Origin: Buddleja alternifolia
Lineage: Eukaryota; Streptophyta; Magnoliopsida; Lamiales; Scrophulariaceae
Reading direction: 5' to 3'
Assembly: GCA_019426215.1 (NCBI GenBank)
Contig: CM033402.1
Span: 20,465,104-20,529,103, forward strand
Length of the DNA stretch: 64,000 bases
In this document: positions 32,171 to 43,800 of the stretch, piece after piece
Layout of the letters: the number at the start of each line of letters is the position of its first letter
How positions within the stretch are numbered: position 1 is the stretch's first letter
Notes under the pieces: generated by a model
The model's database searches: none
Told to the model about the DNA's origin: nothing
What the model saw: only the letters and a program-made list of their open reading frames with translations
Program-made: the position numbers and the translations under genes

Positions 32171-33188
32171 TTAGCCATGAGTAGTTACTTTATTATAATG
32201 TTACCTGAGTGTACAGGGTGCTCTTACATACAAAAGCAAGGCAAGATGAAATGTGTGAGCGTTTGCATGCTGTTCTAGGTGAATCGTGTATTATTTGTGA
32301 ACTTGAGTTAGCAGGCCCTCAATATGAAAACCTTCAAGGAATTTCTTCTCTGTCTCAACTTGTCGCTGAAGAATTGTTTAGATTTGTGCTATCCGACAAA
32401 GAAACTCTCTCCCAGGCTCTTAGCCCAGATGTGAAGGAGTTGAAAAGGGCTAGTGTAAAAACTGACAATTCCTTGAGCCCAGCTCATACATTAATTCAGA
32501 TCAATTGCATTGATAACAAGGGTCTTCTTTACGACATTATGCGGACATTGAAAGACTGCAACATCCAGGTATAACTTCCTTTTTCCTTTTATTTTTGATT
32601 TCTTTCTCTGCCAACTTTTGCTAGTCCACTCATATCAATGCTAGCTTTATTTATTTAAACAATATTGCATCGGGTCAATTACACTAATTATCCCTCTTAT
32701 TTAGTGTAATTCAGCTCAATCCAATCTCCGTCTCTGTCTCCGCTTATTAACAGACACCCCCTCTTATAATAAAACCTTACATTGAACCCCCTCTGACTAA
32801 CGCCATTTTGTCAAGCGTGACGGAAAGTGTAAAATGACAACCTTACCCTCGTTTCAAAAAAGTAAACAAATAATTAACATCTGACAAGTGAGAATAACTT
32901 GACTGAAACTTTCGAGATTTACGAAGGTCTTCGCTTTGAGAAGATTATGCCTTTTTTGTATGATATAACATTTCTATATCAATGATATCAAGTTGCTAGG
33001 AACATAGCTCATCGGTTTCTTATAAGAAGCATCTCGATCGGCTTGAGAGTTTTCTTGGGGATAAAGTGTCGGAGTATTTTTTTTTTTTTGTATAGTTGAT
33101 AATTGGTCATTTTCAGTTGAATCATTTTGCTGATGATTTTCACATACATGTCAATGATCGTTCTTCACCAACGAAACTTGAAGGGTTG

Positions 33189-34081
33189 TGTTTACACTAT
33201 AAAATAATTTGGGTTTTTGAAATACAGAGCCCAAATAGCCCAAACTGTAGAAATTCGAGATAAAGGAAATTGGGTCCACAGAAAATGGCAGCTCGAGTCA
33301 TGTGCTCGAGCGCTCCAGCTCTAGCAATCAACTCGAGCATTTCAGTGGAATTACCCTGCTCGAGTAAGTTGAAGACGGTTGAAAGCGGTTCTCGAAGAAA
33401 AGGAACGTGGGTTCCTTGAAAATATTTGAAAGAGCAGTTGAAGACGGTTGAAGGCGGTTCCCGAAGAAAAGGAACGTGGGTTCCTCAAAGACCCATATAT
33501 ATACGAGCCGCGGAGAAGAGAAAAGGACATCACAAGATCATTAGACTTCTGCATTTTCATTTTCTTAGAATTAACTCTAGTCTTAGGAGTAGTTTTAGCG
33601 TAATGTAGGAGTAGTTCATAGCGTAAATTAGGAGTAGTTGTAATGTAATTTAGTGTAGACTCAATGACATTTGCCTTCAAGGCTTGTATCGACATTCGCT
33701 TGCCTGTAATGTTTCAGAATTCATCGAAGAATTCATGGAGTATATCTATGTTTAAGTTGTTAAGTGTTGATTAATGGCTTAAATTTCAGTATATCTTCAA
33801 TTGTCGTTTATTCAGATTTAAGTATCGAATAGATAGTTTATGCACTGGACTTGAGTTTTCAATCGTCCCTTTTGAATTCGAACATATTAAAGTATGAACG
33901 TTGAAGACTTTCACGGATCGTCACTTTTGAACTCGAAAACATTAAATTAATTTAAGACTTAAACCACCACTAGCTCATATAGGCGGGGGTTATTAGATAA
34001 TTCTAGGTTGTGAATTATCAGGGGCTTGGATCGAACGTTCGAAATCCTTCCCTAGGCTAGTTTGTTCAAAAACACGAAATA
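33189..34081 (+). repeat. 5' LTR of the intronic element
   Basis: 893 bp. Contains an internal near-duplicate of a segment around AGACGGTTGAA(A/G)GCGGTTC (33372 and 33439), a TATATATAC box at about 33494-33504, and a 12 bp repeat (GAATTCATCGAA) present once more than in the other LTR. Confidence 0.9.
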
Positions 34082-34104
34082 AATTTTTGGCGACCACAGT
34101 GGGA

Positions 34105-34800
34105 GTTAGTCGAACGCTCCTTTTCTTATGGGAAACATTTGTTTCTTGATTGTATCAATAAGTAAAGGAATTCCTACGTTCCCAAATAATATCCAAGTAC
34201 CATACGCAGGGGGCAAGCTGTGCTCAATGCCCATATGGAAGGAAATATTGGGGGACAATTCTTTGATCCCTTCCAAATCAGATCGAAATGATTATGGAGA
34301 GGATGTATCCCAAATAGTGTCCAAGTTCCATAGACTGGGGGCAAGTTGTGCCCGATGCCCATATGGGAGGAAATATTGGGGGACAATTCTTCAATTGGTA
34401 CATAAGCCTATCTCCAAATTCAATAAGTAACTGGGATGAGATGCAATTCTAATTTCAAAATCACTTTGCTCGAACAGATCAAGGGATCTCGATGAGCGAT
34501 CACGCTAATAACCGCTTTAACAATTTCGAAATACCCTCAACATTTACCTAAGGGCAATACCCTGGGGGGCAGAGTTAAATGCCAACTTATTCAGGAGTTT
34601 CGAACACTCCTTTCCCGATAGGAAACAATGGGTTTTCGAATCCCTCAATAGGTCAAGGAGTTCCCACATTCCCGAACAATATTCAAGTACCGTATGCAGG
34701 GGGGCAGGCTGTGCCCGATGCCCATATGGGAGAGAATATCGGGGGATAGTTCTCTGATCCTATTCAGAATCAGACCGAAATGATTATTGAGAGGATGTAC
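34105..34800 (+). repeat. Internal duplication in the intronic element
   Basis: A block of about 200 bp containing CGAACRCTCCTTT, CCATAYGCAGGGGG and ATGCCCATATGG occurs at about 34105-34305 and again at about 34595-34800, with a partial third copy at 34307-34400. In one frame it reads PYAGGQAVPDAHMGENIGG-like sequence, possibly a relic of a gag region; coding is not intact. Confidence 0.7.
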
Positions 34801-35290
34801 AGACCTGATTTTCGAAAAATGTCACTTTGTATCACGAAACACTGACCTTAATCATGTCACAAACAAATAAAAAAAAATCTGAATTATGACATTGCCTTTC
34901 GAGTGACTGTCCTGCCAAATGGTGTAATTAAACCTTCCTTTCGAAATTCGAGAAGATTTATTCACTTTATTGGAGTAACATATTTATCAATTTTACGTGA
35001 TGATTCCGTAAAATGATTAACACAAGATAAGAGAGAGAATACGAAATTCGACTTGATCGCCTGAATTAGCCAAGTGATCCCTTTCGATTTGGAGGCTGGC
35101 AATCTGGTCATCCAGCACAGTAATTCGAGCGCTCCAGCTAGAGCAACCTGTTCGAGCCGAAAAGCTCTAGCTAGATACTCGAACAACCATGGAAAGAAAC
35201 GAAACCATTATATTCGAAAGATTACCAAAACGGGAAAAAACTTTTTACAATCAAAGTGAAAATATTAAAGGAACATTACTCGACAAATGT

Positions 35291-35563
35291 TTAGGACTTG
35301 ATAAAATGCGAAAAGCTAGCTAATATGTCTAAGGCAGAATCGAAGATGTCTCCCTCGAGCAGAGCGGGTTTGACTACCTCTTCGAGCTGATGAGTTAACT
35401 CGACAATCTGATCATTCAAAGCTGATAAATTTTCTTCGACTTGATCGACTGAATTAGCCAAGCGACCCCTTTTGATTTGGAGGCTGGCAATCTGGGTATC
35501 TAGTGCAGCAATTCGAGCGCGCACCTGCTCAAACCGAAAAGCTCGAGCTAGCTGCTCGGGCAT
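35291..35563 (-). CDS. Antisense coiled-coil ORF of the intronic element
   Basis: 90 codons antisense to the element, beginning MPEQLARAFRFEQVRARIA and rich in heptad-like spacing (LDTQIASLQIKRG, VEENLSALNDQIVELTHQL). A shorter degenerate relative lies on the same strand at 34962-35186 (MFEYLARAFRLEQVALAGAL), so the segment was duplicated. Antisense ORFs between the internal region and the 3' LTR are known in Tat-lineage gypsy elements; this could be a remnant of one. Expression is unproven. Confidence 0.45.
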   Translation of the reverse strand: MPEQLARAFRFEQVRARIAALDTQIASLQIKRGRLANSVDQVEENLSALNDQIVELTHQLEEVVKPALLEGDIFDSALDILASFSHFIKS

Positions 35564-35973
35564 TTCAGTTTTTTACGTCTTCCTAACTTTCAAACTTCAA
35601 AGTGGGTGGACTGAGATCTTCTTTTTACTAAAATTCATGGGCACTCACAAATGTACCATCATTTGTTCTCTCTCCCTCTACTGCTCGATGGTATGTTTCT
35701 TTTATCTGGGTGCGCTCGAGAAGCTTCTGCACGAGAACGATTCCTAGAGCAGGAAACTGATTGAGGGGCAAGAGGGCCTGTTCGAACAATTGAGCTCGAG
35801 AGGCTTTTGCTCGAGCACAAATTCTCTATCTGGCTCGAGGACGGACATGAAGAACGAGAATCGAGAAATCAAAACAGGAAAGGGAGGGCTTAAAGCAATA
35901 CTAGTCTTTAATCAAAAGACGTGTCTCATAATACACATGAACTTGAAACATTCATGTATATTAGGGGGGCATT

Positions 35974-36854
35974 TGTTTACACTGTAAAATAATTTGGGCT
36001 TTCGAAATACAGAGCCCAAATAGCCCAAACTGTAGAAATTCGAGAAGAAGGAAATTGGGTCCACAGAAAATGGTAGCTCGAGTCAAGTGCTCGAGCGCTC
36101 CAGCTCGAGCAATCAACTCGAGCATTTCAGTGGAATTACCCTGCTCGAGTAAGTTGAAGACGGTTGAAAGCGGTTCCCGAAGAAAAGGAACGTGGGTTCC
36201 TTGAAAATATTTGAAAGAGCAGTTGAAGACGGTTGAAGGCGGTTCTCGAAAAAAAAGAATGTGGGTTCCTCAAAGACCCATATATATACGAGCCGCGGAG
36301 AAAAGAAAAGGACATCACAAGATCATCAGACTTCTGCATTTTCGTTTTCTTAGAATTAACTCTAGTCTTAGGAGTAGTTTTAGCGTAATGTAGGAGTAGA
36401 TCGTAGCGTAAATTAGGAGTAGCTGTAATGTAATTTAGTGTAGACTCGATGACATTTGCCTTCAAGGCTTGTATTGACATTCGCTTGCCTGTAATGTTTC
36501 AGAATTCATGGAGTATATCTATGTTTAAGTTGTTAAGTGTTGATTAATGGCTTAAATTTCAGTATATCTTCAATTGTCGTTTATTCAGATTTAAGTATCG
36601 AATAGATAGTTTATGCACTGGACTTGAGTTTTCAATCGTCCCTTTTGAATTCGAACATATTAAAGTATGAACGTTGAAGACTTTCACGGATCGTCACTTT
36701 TGAACTCGAAAACATTAAATTAATTTAAGACTTAAACCACCACTAGCTCATATAGGCGGGGGTTATTAGATAATTCTAGGTTGTGAATTATCAGGGGCTT
36801 GGATCGAACGTTAGAAATCCTTCCCTAGGCTAGTTTGTTCGAAAACACGAAACA
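35974..36854 (+). repeat. 3' LTR of the intronic element
   Basis: 881 bp, aligns with 33189-34081 throughout. Ends GAAACA directly before the imperfect target duplicate GGGTG; the ACR exon resumes only 53 bp later at 36908. Confidence 0.9.
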
Positions 36855-37755
36855 GGGTGCGTTAGCATATATTTTGCTAACACTTTGTGGTGTTTTCATT
36901 TGCTTAGATAGCATATGGTCGATTTTCGGCAGTTAATAAAGGTGGGCGAGAATTAGACCTATTTATTCGACATAAAGATGGGAGAAAGATAGTGGACCCG
37001 GAAAAGTAAGATGCATGGAAATTTTTTGTATAAATCGAGTCTTGGACCCCACCTGGGGGGTTTTGGGTCTCACCTGTGGACCTTGTGGATGTGATTATCA
37101 CTTGTTTTTTAATTCAACAAGTGTTTTCCAGGATGCACTGTGTTCTAGTTTAAAGCTGGAACTGCTTCACCCTTTGCGTGTAATCACAAATCATGGTCCA
37201 GACACTGAGCTTTTGGCAGCTAATCCGATGGAGCTATCTCGAAGAGGAAGACCACGAATATTTTACGATGTTACCTGTGCCCTCAAGAGCCTCCAGATAT
37301 ATATAATATCGGTTAGTACACATTCTCCACTGAAGGCTTCTCGTATTTAACTATGATTAAGACGGAGTTTATGTGGATTAACAGGCGGAGATTGGAAGGC
37401 ATTCGGCAGAAGATCGGGAATGGGAGGTGTATAGATTTCTTTTAGATGAAAATTGCAATCTGCATTTATCAAGTAAGATCGTTAGAAATCAGATTGTGGA
37501 CAAAGTCAGAAGAACACTTATGGATTGGTGAGATTTACTAATTTTTCCGCCTCAATTTTTAAGTATAAATATGAAGTTGTGGGAAGGGTGGTATTTATGA
37601 TGTATATATTCTTTAGTTTTTGGTGAGTCCTAAATCCTCTTAATCAAAATTGCCATCTGTGTTGTTTCATACTCATTCATCTTAATGATGCTAAACTGCT
37701 AATGCTACCAATATGCTTTATGGAATACCGTACTGAATAGTCAATAGTCAGGTAA

Positions 37756-37966
37756 ACGAACACATGTTGGCTCAGTTGGTAAGAGACGGAATTTTCTTGT
37801 CAGAAGGTTGTGGGTTAAATACTCTCCGCCAATATGAGGATTGTGTCGTTCGGAGATCTGTAAGCTGCCTTTGATTCCAGAGACATGCTCTAACCCGTGG
37901 TAGGTGACCAGAGCCGACTCTGTCTAAAGTTTTATGTACCAAAGAGAAAAAAAAACAACAAAAAAG
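37756..37966 (+). mobile_element. tRNA-derived SINE
   Basis: The head carries RNA polymerase III promoter boxes: A-box-like TGGCTCAGTTGGTAAG (about 37767) and B-box-like GGTTGTGGGTTAAAT (about 37805). The body ends in an A-rich tail (AGAAAAAAAAACAACAAAAAAG). Flanking direct repeats AATAGTCAGGTAA (37743-37755) and AATAGTCGGGTAA (37967-37979) are a 13 bp target duplication with one mismatch. About 211 bp, right for a plant SINE. It lies about 220 bp past the ACR stop codon. Family name not known to me. Confidence 0.85.
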
Positions 37967-37979
37967 AATAGTCGGGTAA

Positions 37980-39000
37980 GGTTGGTTAATTCAATGGGGA
38001 AAAGGGAATATAAAATTACAAAAATTCTCGTAATATATTTTTAAATCCAAGAACCTTGAAAATAATTTTTAGTACAAAATGGCCATCTAACCAATTTTTC
38101 ATTCGAAGAAATTCCACAATTAATATTAACAACTATTTAGATAAAATAATTTCTTCAGTTAAGAATTAATCTTAATCAGCTCGACTTTTCTATTGAGACT
38201 TTTTTGTTTAAATTTTTTAAAAATGTATAATATGCATTCTACTATTTTTAGTGCTACAATTTTAACACTTCTACAAACGTCAAATTTAGTTTTGTTAATA
38301 TAATTCACAATGTTTTGACATTTTTTCATTAATAGATAGTAAATAACTTTTTAGGAGAATTATTCTTCAACCACCATTGGAACTACCGGTACTTTTAATC
38401 ATAAAATAAGGTTCTAGATTATGATTTTCGGGATATTATTAGTTCAGATTTCATCTAAATATGCTGAGGTAAAAATTAGCTCATTCGAAGCATTCATATT
38501 TTTCAAATTTTTCTATAGATTGTTTTTCAATACTTCACCACCTGAAGTCCATGAGATACACATTTTTACCACCTATAAATACACGAAATTCAAACATTTG
38601 TCATAAATTGGTGATAAAAAGACTATCTACTCTCTCTTTTGAATTAATTTTTTATTCCTTTATTTGAAAATAAATTAAAAAAATTATTTATTTTTATTTC
38701 TTCTTTGACTACTTCGACAGGATACAATCATCGTCGCCCACCCCACCAACTGTGCACACGTGCAACTAACACCACCACACTACAACTGGTATCGTCCCAC
38801 TGCCACCACCGTCGCCCACTGCCACCTAATGCCAAACACTTCATCTACCGTTGTTGCCAACAAGGATTCGCCTAGATTCAAGTATGATGTGGTGCAGGGC
38901 TCGTGCATTTTGGTGCTATAGAGTGGCCATGTTTGGTAAGATGTTGGACACCTTAGTTTTTGGTGTTAGGTTGTAGTAGTAGTGATGGGTGGGATGGTGC
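37980..39000. other. Intergenic stretch, no gene seen
   Basis: AT-rich first part, then a C/A-rich stretch around 38740-38830 with repeated CACC/CCAC wording that reads as low complexity. No conserved ORF. Confidence 0.5.
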
Positions 39001-39008
39001 CCAGAGGT

Positions 39009-39320
39009 TAGGGGTGTTCATCGGTTCGGTTTGGTCCAAAATAATAAAAAAATATATATATATATAAAAAAAAAAAAAATTGGTCACTTTCTTTCTTTTT
39101 TCTATAAGTTGCCAGAAAACACACTTTTTATAATTTTTTATCTACATTATACTATATAAAAATAAAATAAAAAAATTAAATAATAAAAAAAAATCGATTT
39201 TCGGTTAACCGAACTCCAAAACCGAAACCGAAAACCGAACCGAAATTTTCGGTTCGAACCGAATTTTCGATTTTCGGTCCGGACGGTTAACCGAATTTCC
39301 GATTGTTTTGGACTGCCCTA
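39009..39320. mobile_element. hAT-type MITE with perfect 8 bp target duplication
   Basis: 312 bp, begins TAGGGGTGTTCATCGG and ends GGACTGCCCTA; flanked by CCAGAGGT on both sides (39001-39008 and 39321-39328). Eight-bp duplications with TA-G-rich inverted ends are the hAT mark. The interior is packed with CCGAA / TTCGG words (about 39195-39300), probable subterminal transposase-binding repeats. No coding capacity. Confidence 0.85.
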
Positions 39321-39328
39321 CCAGAGGT

Positions 39329-40803
39329 AATGTTATAGTGGTAGAGAACGAGGAGAGAAAAATGAAAAGATTATTTTGTCCTTTAACATGTAACATGGTG
39401 TCAAATTCTTGGACTTCAGGTGGTTGAGCATTAAAATTTTCTTTTAAAAATTCTCTCCATAATGCCCTATGTTAATTTTCTCTAATAATCCAATTTTTCC
39501 TGGTTTTACGGATTCCATTATTACCTAAAAGACAGATTTGACAATTAAAATCTTAGAATATCCACTTGCGTTTTTTTATATTTTATGTTTAACTTCGATA
39601 ACTTTAAAAAAGAAAATCCAAAAAAGAATAAAACAAAACTAATAGAAAGTGTTAATATATAGATATAGTATTACTCAAAAATAAAATTCTATAATATTAA
39701 ATCGATATTGAGTACACAGAAACCAAAGATCAGGGTTCGCAACCACAAGCATACTTGTACCTGGCACCTAGAATGGGTGATTCTAAAGTGTACTGACTCG
39801 ACACACATCGTTGATTGCAAGAATACAATAGCAAAAATCAACACAATCACCCTGGAATGGGTTGATTCCATTGTGTACCAAGATCTATAGAGTTTACTCA
39901 ACATACACCGTTGATTGCAGGAATATTATAGCAAAAATCGACTCAATTCACCTATAGTCCAAACGACGAAGTAACTCCACCGGTCCAGGTCCACCCTAGT
40001 ATCACCTCACCTGGAAAGATGAAAAAACCTAGAGACGTATACTTTGTAGGCTGCCATCTATATAGTCTTCACCCAGTGTCTTTTTCCAGTTCCTTTCCTT
40101 TTTATTTTTTATTTTTTGAACAGTATGTAGTCTTCATCCAGTTCCGAACAAGGTACATAAGAACCTTATATATAGAGGGTACTCCAAAAAGTGTCCCCAG
40201 CAAATGACACTACATATCAGACCATTACCAAACAAACAGAGAATTGGCAGTACTTGTAGAAAATGCACCAACTCCGACTACGGGTGTGTGGGCTAAGTAA
40301 CATATGCACTGAAGAAATATTCTTTCTAAAGATTAACGGCCAAACCAGCATCTGAAGGAACTAATATATAAAGGTTGGAAACTTCAACATAAAAGGAGGC
40401 ATGCAGAGATCAATTGGAAAGACTACCTTAAAGTTGATGAATTTCATGATCCAGGATTCCTTTGATTTCAAAATTGAGCACGTTGAACGGCTTCAAGTTT
40501 TGATTCTGCACCCAAACATCTGGTCTATCATAACTTCAGCGCGGGGTGAAAAAACACCCTGATGCTTAATTCCCACTCTAATTTTTCTTTTTTTGAAAAA
40601 AACAAATTCGATTACACACTTCTGTCACCAAGCTGTAAATCCAAACGAAAGATACAGCGAATAAAATAAAGGAAGTTCCCTGAACCAGAGTTCTATTTCC
40701 CCCCAGTAGGGCTCTGTCTTCTCTGAAACAGCTGGTTATAGTACAAACTGCATCAAACACATGCAGGTGCAAATAGTAATCCGGTATATATGCTAAGACA
40801 TGA
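39329..40803. other. Intergenic stretch and ALY 3' region
   Basis: No gene. At about 39785-39960 a segment is duplicated in tandem: the words CGTTGATTGCA(A/G)GAATA and ATAGCAAAAATC(A/G)AC recur about 120 bp apart. The final few hundred bases next to 40803 are the likely 3' untranslated region of the ALY gene. Confidence 0.55.
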
Positions 40804-43800
40804 TCAATTTGTTTGCATAGATTCTGCATGATATTTCTCTAAATCAGCATCTAGATCATCAGCAGACACAGTCTTGTCACCACGGCCTCTTCCCCGTCCG
40901 CCGCGCCCTCTTCCAAATCCACGACCACGTCCACCACCGCGTGATCTTCCACCAAAACCACCCCTCCCTTGTCCACTGTTCAATAGCAAAATTTTAATAA
41001 ACATAAAATAAATTGACTAAACAGTTTGCATGAATTTTAATCATAAATTTGCAAAAATTTAAATCTCCAAATGTTGCTTTTTTAGTTTTAGAATTCTACA
41101 TCATTTACAGGAGAGTGGTCATCCCATCTTCCATCGACATTCAATTTTCAACTTTTCAGAATTAACAGCAGACATCAGAAATTAAAATTCAGTTGAACTT
41201 TCTTTACGACTTGAGCAACAGGAAGGTTGCGAAACATCTAAAGGGAGATGAAAAACCTCAAACTTAAATGTTAAGCAAAGCAAATTACATCCTCCATCCT
41301 ATTAGTAAGAGAGAACATTCTACTTCTCTGAGGTCCCCAATACATTTGTTATGTTTTGAATCGCAACATGTACTTACTACCAACATGACCACAGAGACGT
41401 GCACATCTTATAAAAAAAATTGATATATAACATGTCTAATGTTATCGGCTTATGGGCAAATAGGTAAATTACAATGCACATTTCAATATCATCAAATCAC
41501 AAAAGGTTGTCTTTATAGAAGGATGCAAGCATCCAATAGAAGGATACATAACTTGAAAAAAAAAAAAGAATGCCATATCTGTTGCAGCCAATGATATTCG
41601 AAGGGTGACTTTCGTGTAAATAATCAGGTACCGATGCCCCATCAAGAGAAAAAAAGTCTTAGTAGGCCGCTAAGAGGCCCAGGGAAGGGTGCTTGTACAA
41701 CCCATAGAACTACTTGTTTCACAATTTGGGGAGAAAAACAAGACTCTAGTGTGTGAAGTAGTTAGCGCTCCAAAAATGTTATATTTAGCGTGTCAAGGGG
41801 AAATAATAGATGCAAAAGCTTCACCCATACGAAAACATATGCATTCATATTTTTTCTAAACAAAATTTATATTGATATACTTGTCTAATCAAAATTTGCC
41901 TCTACATTGATCTTTTAAAGTTAATTTCACAATATAAATACCAACAATTGATTACAAAAGATCTCAAGTCTCATCCATGACAGGAAGTTCTTGAACAAAA
42001 CATGACAAAACTTACGGGTGGTGGATCTCTTCATGTTACCAGCGATTATACATATTAAAACATTAATCTAACCAACGTACATACCTTCGAGGAGCTACGT
42101 TTGAAACAGCAAAAGCACCACCAGCTGGTAGACCAGCACCAGAAGTTGAAATGTTCGTCCCAACAAGCTCTATTTTCATTGGTTTCCCATCAAGTTGAAC
42201 ATTATTATACTTCTTTACGGCAGCTATTGCATCTTGTCGTCGTGAGAATACTACTTCAGCAGTACCCTGGCAAAAAGCAATTTTCTGAATACAGCAAAAC
42301 AACAAACTTCAAGAAGAAGCAAGACTATGCTAAAGTTGGATAGTACCTTTGATCGGCAACTCCTATCATAATGTATTATGTAGCGTTTCAGGTCACCAAC
42401 CTCCGCAAACAGTTCCTATAATTTAACATTAAATATTTTCCTTATTAAGAAGAGTTCAATGAAAAGCAACTTCCTGTCTGTTTATAAACGCAAAGAAGAA
42501 ATGGGAACAACCTAAAGCACATAAATACAAAAAGAAAAAAATCACCACCAAAATGCTACATCAGACGACTAAGCTATAAGATAAAATGAAAACTTATGAG
42601 TATCGACAGACATATCTTCACTAGAAATGAAAGCTTAAACAGAGAAGTTCTACAAACATCAAATCTGATCAAGAAGTCAATCACACCAGAAAGAAAGTAT
42701 GGGCTAAAATCAGAACTGATGCAAATTTCAAAAGCCAACAGCTAAACTCTGTAAAAAATAGACAACAAAACATGAAGAAATCTGCAATACTATCTGAGGA
42801 AAGTACACAAACCGAGACATTCATGGACAATTGCATTAGCCAAACAAATTCTTTGAACATGGATCACAACCAGTTAAAAACTCATACAATTCTCAAATCA
42901 TAGAGCTTAGGGAGAGAGTATTCTTTGTTTGGTCTTAAGATAGATGAAGGAATTGCTTGTACAACAAATCTAACTACAACATTCAATAACTAATTTATGC
43001 ATCTTAAATTTATCAACTTCATTCAAAATGTTTAAAAATGTATGCTTTCTCCGGGGAAAGAAAGATTATAGATAATTGTGTATGTGTGTGAATGCTTAGA
43101 CGTACATATCCATAATTAAGAGATAAGCAAGTTTGATGGTTTCAAATGATCAATATCTGCATCTTCTATGGTGAAATCTACCAAACTTGAGCAATAAAGT
43201 AAAGAGAAAGCAGGGAAAAGGATATTAATATTAATCGAAGTGAAATCAAGAAAACTGATCCCACCTAGGAGCCCAGATCTAAGTTTGCAAAAGATGAAAT
43301 ATTATTGTATCAGCAGGGGCGGCATGATATTTGTTTACGTTCATTAGTTGTAGGGTTCAGTGCCATCTATAATAGCTATAGTCAAACTTAGGATAATGAT
43401 AATGTACATTCACTTAGTTGTTTTTATTCAACGCAATCCTAGATCAAATAATTCCTATGTAAGCATATTTGTGGCTTCCCACCATGACTCGGTTCTCCTT
43501 GTAATACAAAGGTTCTGACTAAGGTTACCAGAATCAACAACGCTGCCTTCATTTTGTCCCTTGGTCGTGCAACACATTGATGGAAGCATGATCTTTAGTC
43601 TTTCAGAGTCAATTAAGCCAGAAGACCTGGCCTAGTTCAAGTGGTTCAGTTGTCAAAGGTTAAGCTTCATAGTCTTATTCATGTTAAATTCCACAACGCA
43701 CATAAAAGGCCGAGTAAGATAGGATAAAGAACTTATCAATGGTAAATTTGTGGTAACAAACTGCAAATATAATCACTAATGAGCTATGTCTTCAAACAAA

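Larger units (their letters stand above)
33189..36854 (+). mobile_element. Non-autonomous LTR retrotransposon (LARD-like) in ACR intron
   Basis: Direct LTRs 33189-34081 and 35974-36854 both start TGTTTACACT and end CACGAAA(T/C)A. A primer-site-like TTTTTGGCGACCACAGTGGG follows the first LTR and a purine tract, TTAGGGGGGCATT, precedes the second, giving + orientation. The 1.9 kb interior lacks protease, RT and integrase. Flanks GGTTG (33184-33188) and GGGTG (36855-36859) are an imperfect target duplication. By eye about 24 substitutions plus a 12 bp indel separate the LTRs (roughly 2.7%), older than copia-1. The TGGCGAC primer site and the antisense ORF near the 3' LTR suggest derivation from a Tat/Retand-like gypsy element. 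Confidence 0.85.
32217..37531 (+). pseudogene. ACT-domain repeat protein, ACR9/ACR10-like, 5'-incomplete and frame-damaged
   Basis: Four exons of a plant ACR-family gene (tandem ACT domains, thought to sense amino acids): 32217-32568 (LHTKARQDEMCERLHAVLGE, CELELAGPQYENLQG, LSPAHTLIQINCIDNKGLLY), 36908-37005 (IAYGRFSAVNKGGRELDLF), 37132-37311 (LHPLRVITNHGPDTELL, GRPRIFYDVT) and 37385-37531 (AEIGRHSAEDREWEVYRF, ends TLMDW). N-terminal ACT exons are not found upstream. At the end of the second exon the expected KQ-DA junction is lost: the only good donor (GAAAA|GTAAGA, 37006) puts the next exon out of frame, and reading on gives TAA at 37007-37009. This fits a 4 bp deletion at the exon/intron boundary. 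The 4.3 kb first intron contains an LTR element. Family identification is firm; pseudogene status is inferred. Confidence 0.85.

Noticed and set aside
33351..33695. 114-codon antisense ORF present in both LTRs of the intronic element (also 36136-36480)
   Set aside because: Present twice only because LTRs are repeats; its repeated peptide wording reflects a DNA duplication in the LTR. No domain.
37756..37840. Possible tRNA gene
   Set aside because: A and B boxes are present but the sequence does not form a full cloverleaf by inspection and continues into a body and A-rich tail flanked by target duplicates, so it is a SINE head.
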